NCBI RefSeq assembly: GCF_001280515.1 | Contig: NZ_LBIQ01000030.1 | Coordinates: 1,178,001-1,242,000, forward strand | Direction: 5' to 3' | Origin: Mangrovimonas sp. ST2L15 | Lineage (GTDB): Bacteria > Bacteroidota > Bacteroidia > Flavobacteriales > Flavobacteriaceae | Length of the DNA stretch: 64,000 bases | Made by a program: the position numbers and the translations under genes | Notes under the pieces: model-generated | Databases searched by the model: none | What the model was told of the DNA's origin: nothing | The model's input: the letters and a program-made list of their open reading frames with translations, nothing else | Shown: positions 63,346 to 64,000 of the stretch, piece after piece | Layout of the letters: each line of letters begins with the position of its first letter | Numbering within the stretch: the first letter of the stretch is position 1

Positions 63346-63723
63346 ATGGGTAAACCGTTGTCTAAACAAGAAATGCATAATTTGGCTATGAACCATGTAG
63401 GGAAGGACCTAGAGGAAAGAGGGTTTGAATTTATAGCGGTTAATAGTCAATTGAAACGTCATCCACAATTTGTTTGTATCGATAAGAATGCCCAATACTA
63501 TTTTGTGATTGTAAAGGTGGTCTTGTTGCCTGAAAATCCTAATAATTATGATGTGGTTTGGATGGAATCTTTCAAAAAACATGCTCGAGATAAGGATGCC
63601 AAAGTCCTTTTCGCTGGAGTGGGATTAGGGAATCCTGATGGCGAAGATTTACCCATTTACCTCAATGAAGAATACCTTATGGAATACAATGGTATCCAAG
63701 TCGTAGAAACCAATTTGAACTAA
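63346..63723 (+). CDS. Small conserved protein upstream of apbE
   Basis: A 125-residue soluble protein of unknown function. Distinct text: LAMNHVGKDLEERGFEFIAVNSQLKRHPQFVCID, YFVIVKVVLLPENPNNYDVVWMESFKKHARDKDAKVLFAGVGLGN. The alternating hydrophobic pattern suggests an alpha/beta fold resembling small nuclease- or restriction-like domains, but no catalytic set is certain. Homologues occur beside apbE in flavobacteria as far as I recall, at times mislabelled as an NQR subunit. It ends directly before the apbE ATG (stop 63721-63723, start 63724), so both are one transcript. Confidence 0.75.
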   Translation: MGKPLSKQEMHNLAMNHVGKDLEERGFEFIAVNSQLKRHPQFVCIDKNAQYYFVIVKVVLLPENPNNYDVVWMESFKKHARDKDAKVLFAGVGLGNPDGEDLPIYLNEEYLMEYNGIQVVETNLN

Positions 63724-64000
63724 ATGAAACAATCTTTACTTGCCCTACTTTTATTAATAGCTTTTTCTTGTTCCAAACCACCTCAAAATACTAAATTATC
63801 GGGTCCTGTATTCGGAACTTCGTATTCGGTGATTTACGAAGGTTCTGAAAATTACCAAAAAGATTTCAATAGGCTTTTTAATGAAGTCAACGAATCCATG
63901 TCGACTTATATTGAAGATTCTAAAATTTCAAGGATCAATAGAGGGGAAGATGTCGTACTTGACAAACATTTTAAAACCGTTTTTGAGGCTTCTAAGCTTA
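63724..64000 (+). CDS. apbE: FAD:protein FMN transferase ApbE, 5' part
   Basis: The window ends 92 codons into the gene. The start MKQSLLALLLLIAFSC is a lipoprotein signal peptide, so the protein is anchored on the periplasmic side. LSGPVFGTSYSVIYEG and NEVNESMSTYIEDSKISRIN match the N-terminal part of ApbE, which moves FMN from FAD to a threonine of target proteins. NqrB and NqrC, encoded at 52178-54179, are the standard targets and carry the acceptor motifs. It follows the small gene at 63346 without a gap. Confidence 0.92.
   Translation, partial: MKQSLLALLLLIAFSCSKPPQNTKLSGPVFGTSYSVIYEGSENYQKDFNRLFNEVNESMSTYIEDSKISRINRGEDVVLDKHFKTVFEASKL

Noticed and set aside
62665-63723. Annotation of the two small proteins as NQR subunit F
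   Set aside because: Neither has a ferredoxin, FAD or NADH domain, and the true nqrF is at 55655-56962. The label seems to come from neighbourhood only.
1-64000. CRISPR arrays, tRNA and rRNA genes, riboswitches
   Set aside because: No regularly spaced repeats, cloverleaf-like segments, rRNA motifs or known riboswitch cores were recognised in the intergenic regions.

Overview
The window is chromosomal DNA of a marine-type member of the Flavobacteriaceae (Bacteroidetes). Evidence: low GC; the short Bacteroidetes-type primary sigma factor; promoters of the TAnnTTTG (-7) / TTG (-33) class instead of -10/-35 boxes, with almost no Shine-Dalgarno signals; type IX secretion (T9SS) parts (PorT, the Plug protein) together with cargo carrying C-terminal sorting domains; the lipoprotein TamL; and a six-gene Na+-translocating NADH:quinone reductase (NQR). 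The genus cannot be told from this stretch. No tRNA, rRNA, CRISPR array, transposase or phage gene was seen.

Layout. 1-5578: end of an exopolysaccharide locus (WcaF-like acetyltransferase, WcaE-like glycosyltransferase, WecA/MraY-type initiating transferase, Wza-like export lipoprotein, Wzc-like tyrosine kinase). 5594-8661: rpe, rpoD, and an AraC-type regulator with a membrane domain. 9114-12009: an unassigned lipoprotein overlapping a radical SAM enzyme gene. 12097-14886: proline biosynthesis (proC-proB-proA, minus strand). 15150-17864: rpsO and pnp. 18052-21429: a small lipoprotein and a large PNGase F-like T9SS cargo protein bracketed by two near-identical hairpins. 21611-28898: accD, fbaA, tamL, an SPOUT RNA methyltransferase, an RDD protein, porT and ubiE/menG. 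29034-31886: trkA-trkH potassium uptake. 32069-40883: an aminotransferase, fatty-acid desaturase, rsmG, a secreted lipase-like protein, an outer-membrane barrel, a TlpA-like thioredoxin and an Omp28-family lipoprotein. 41016-50298: pruA, an NRDE protein, a probable permuted NlpC/P60-like protein, apaG, the T9SS Plug gene, a divergent pyruvate-kinase-like protein, a PadR regulator pair and a processive GT2. 50784-56962: nqrABCDEF. 57119-62637: a LytS/LytT-type two-component regulon. 62665-64000: two small proteins and the start of apbE, whose product attaches FMN to NqrB and NqrC.

The most interesting part is 57031-62637. An operon codes for a LytS-type histidine kinase, a membrane di-iron hydroxylase and a LytTR response regulator, joined by 4-base overlaps. 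Upstream of this operon, of the lipoprotein/CpxP-like pair that follows and of a PKD-domain T9SS cargo gene lies the same operator-like element: a 13-base motif (TTTGTCCGTTTCA in its best form) repeated directly with an exact 21-bp period, followed 38-39 bp later by a Bacteroidetes -7 box. This looks like a compact self-contained LytTR regulon with autoregulation and envelope or secreted outputs, sitting between the nqr operon and the apbE cluster that I would expect to be its neighbour.

TAnnTTTG boxes were also used to set start codons (Wza-like lipoprotein, trkA, ubiE) and to predict two nearly leaderless transcripts (padR and the gene before apbE). Family assignments come from remembered motifs without any database search. 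Promoter and operator calls come from reading by eye and are untested.
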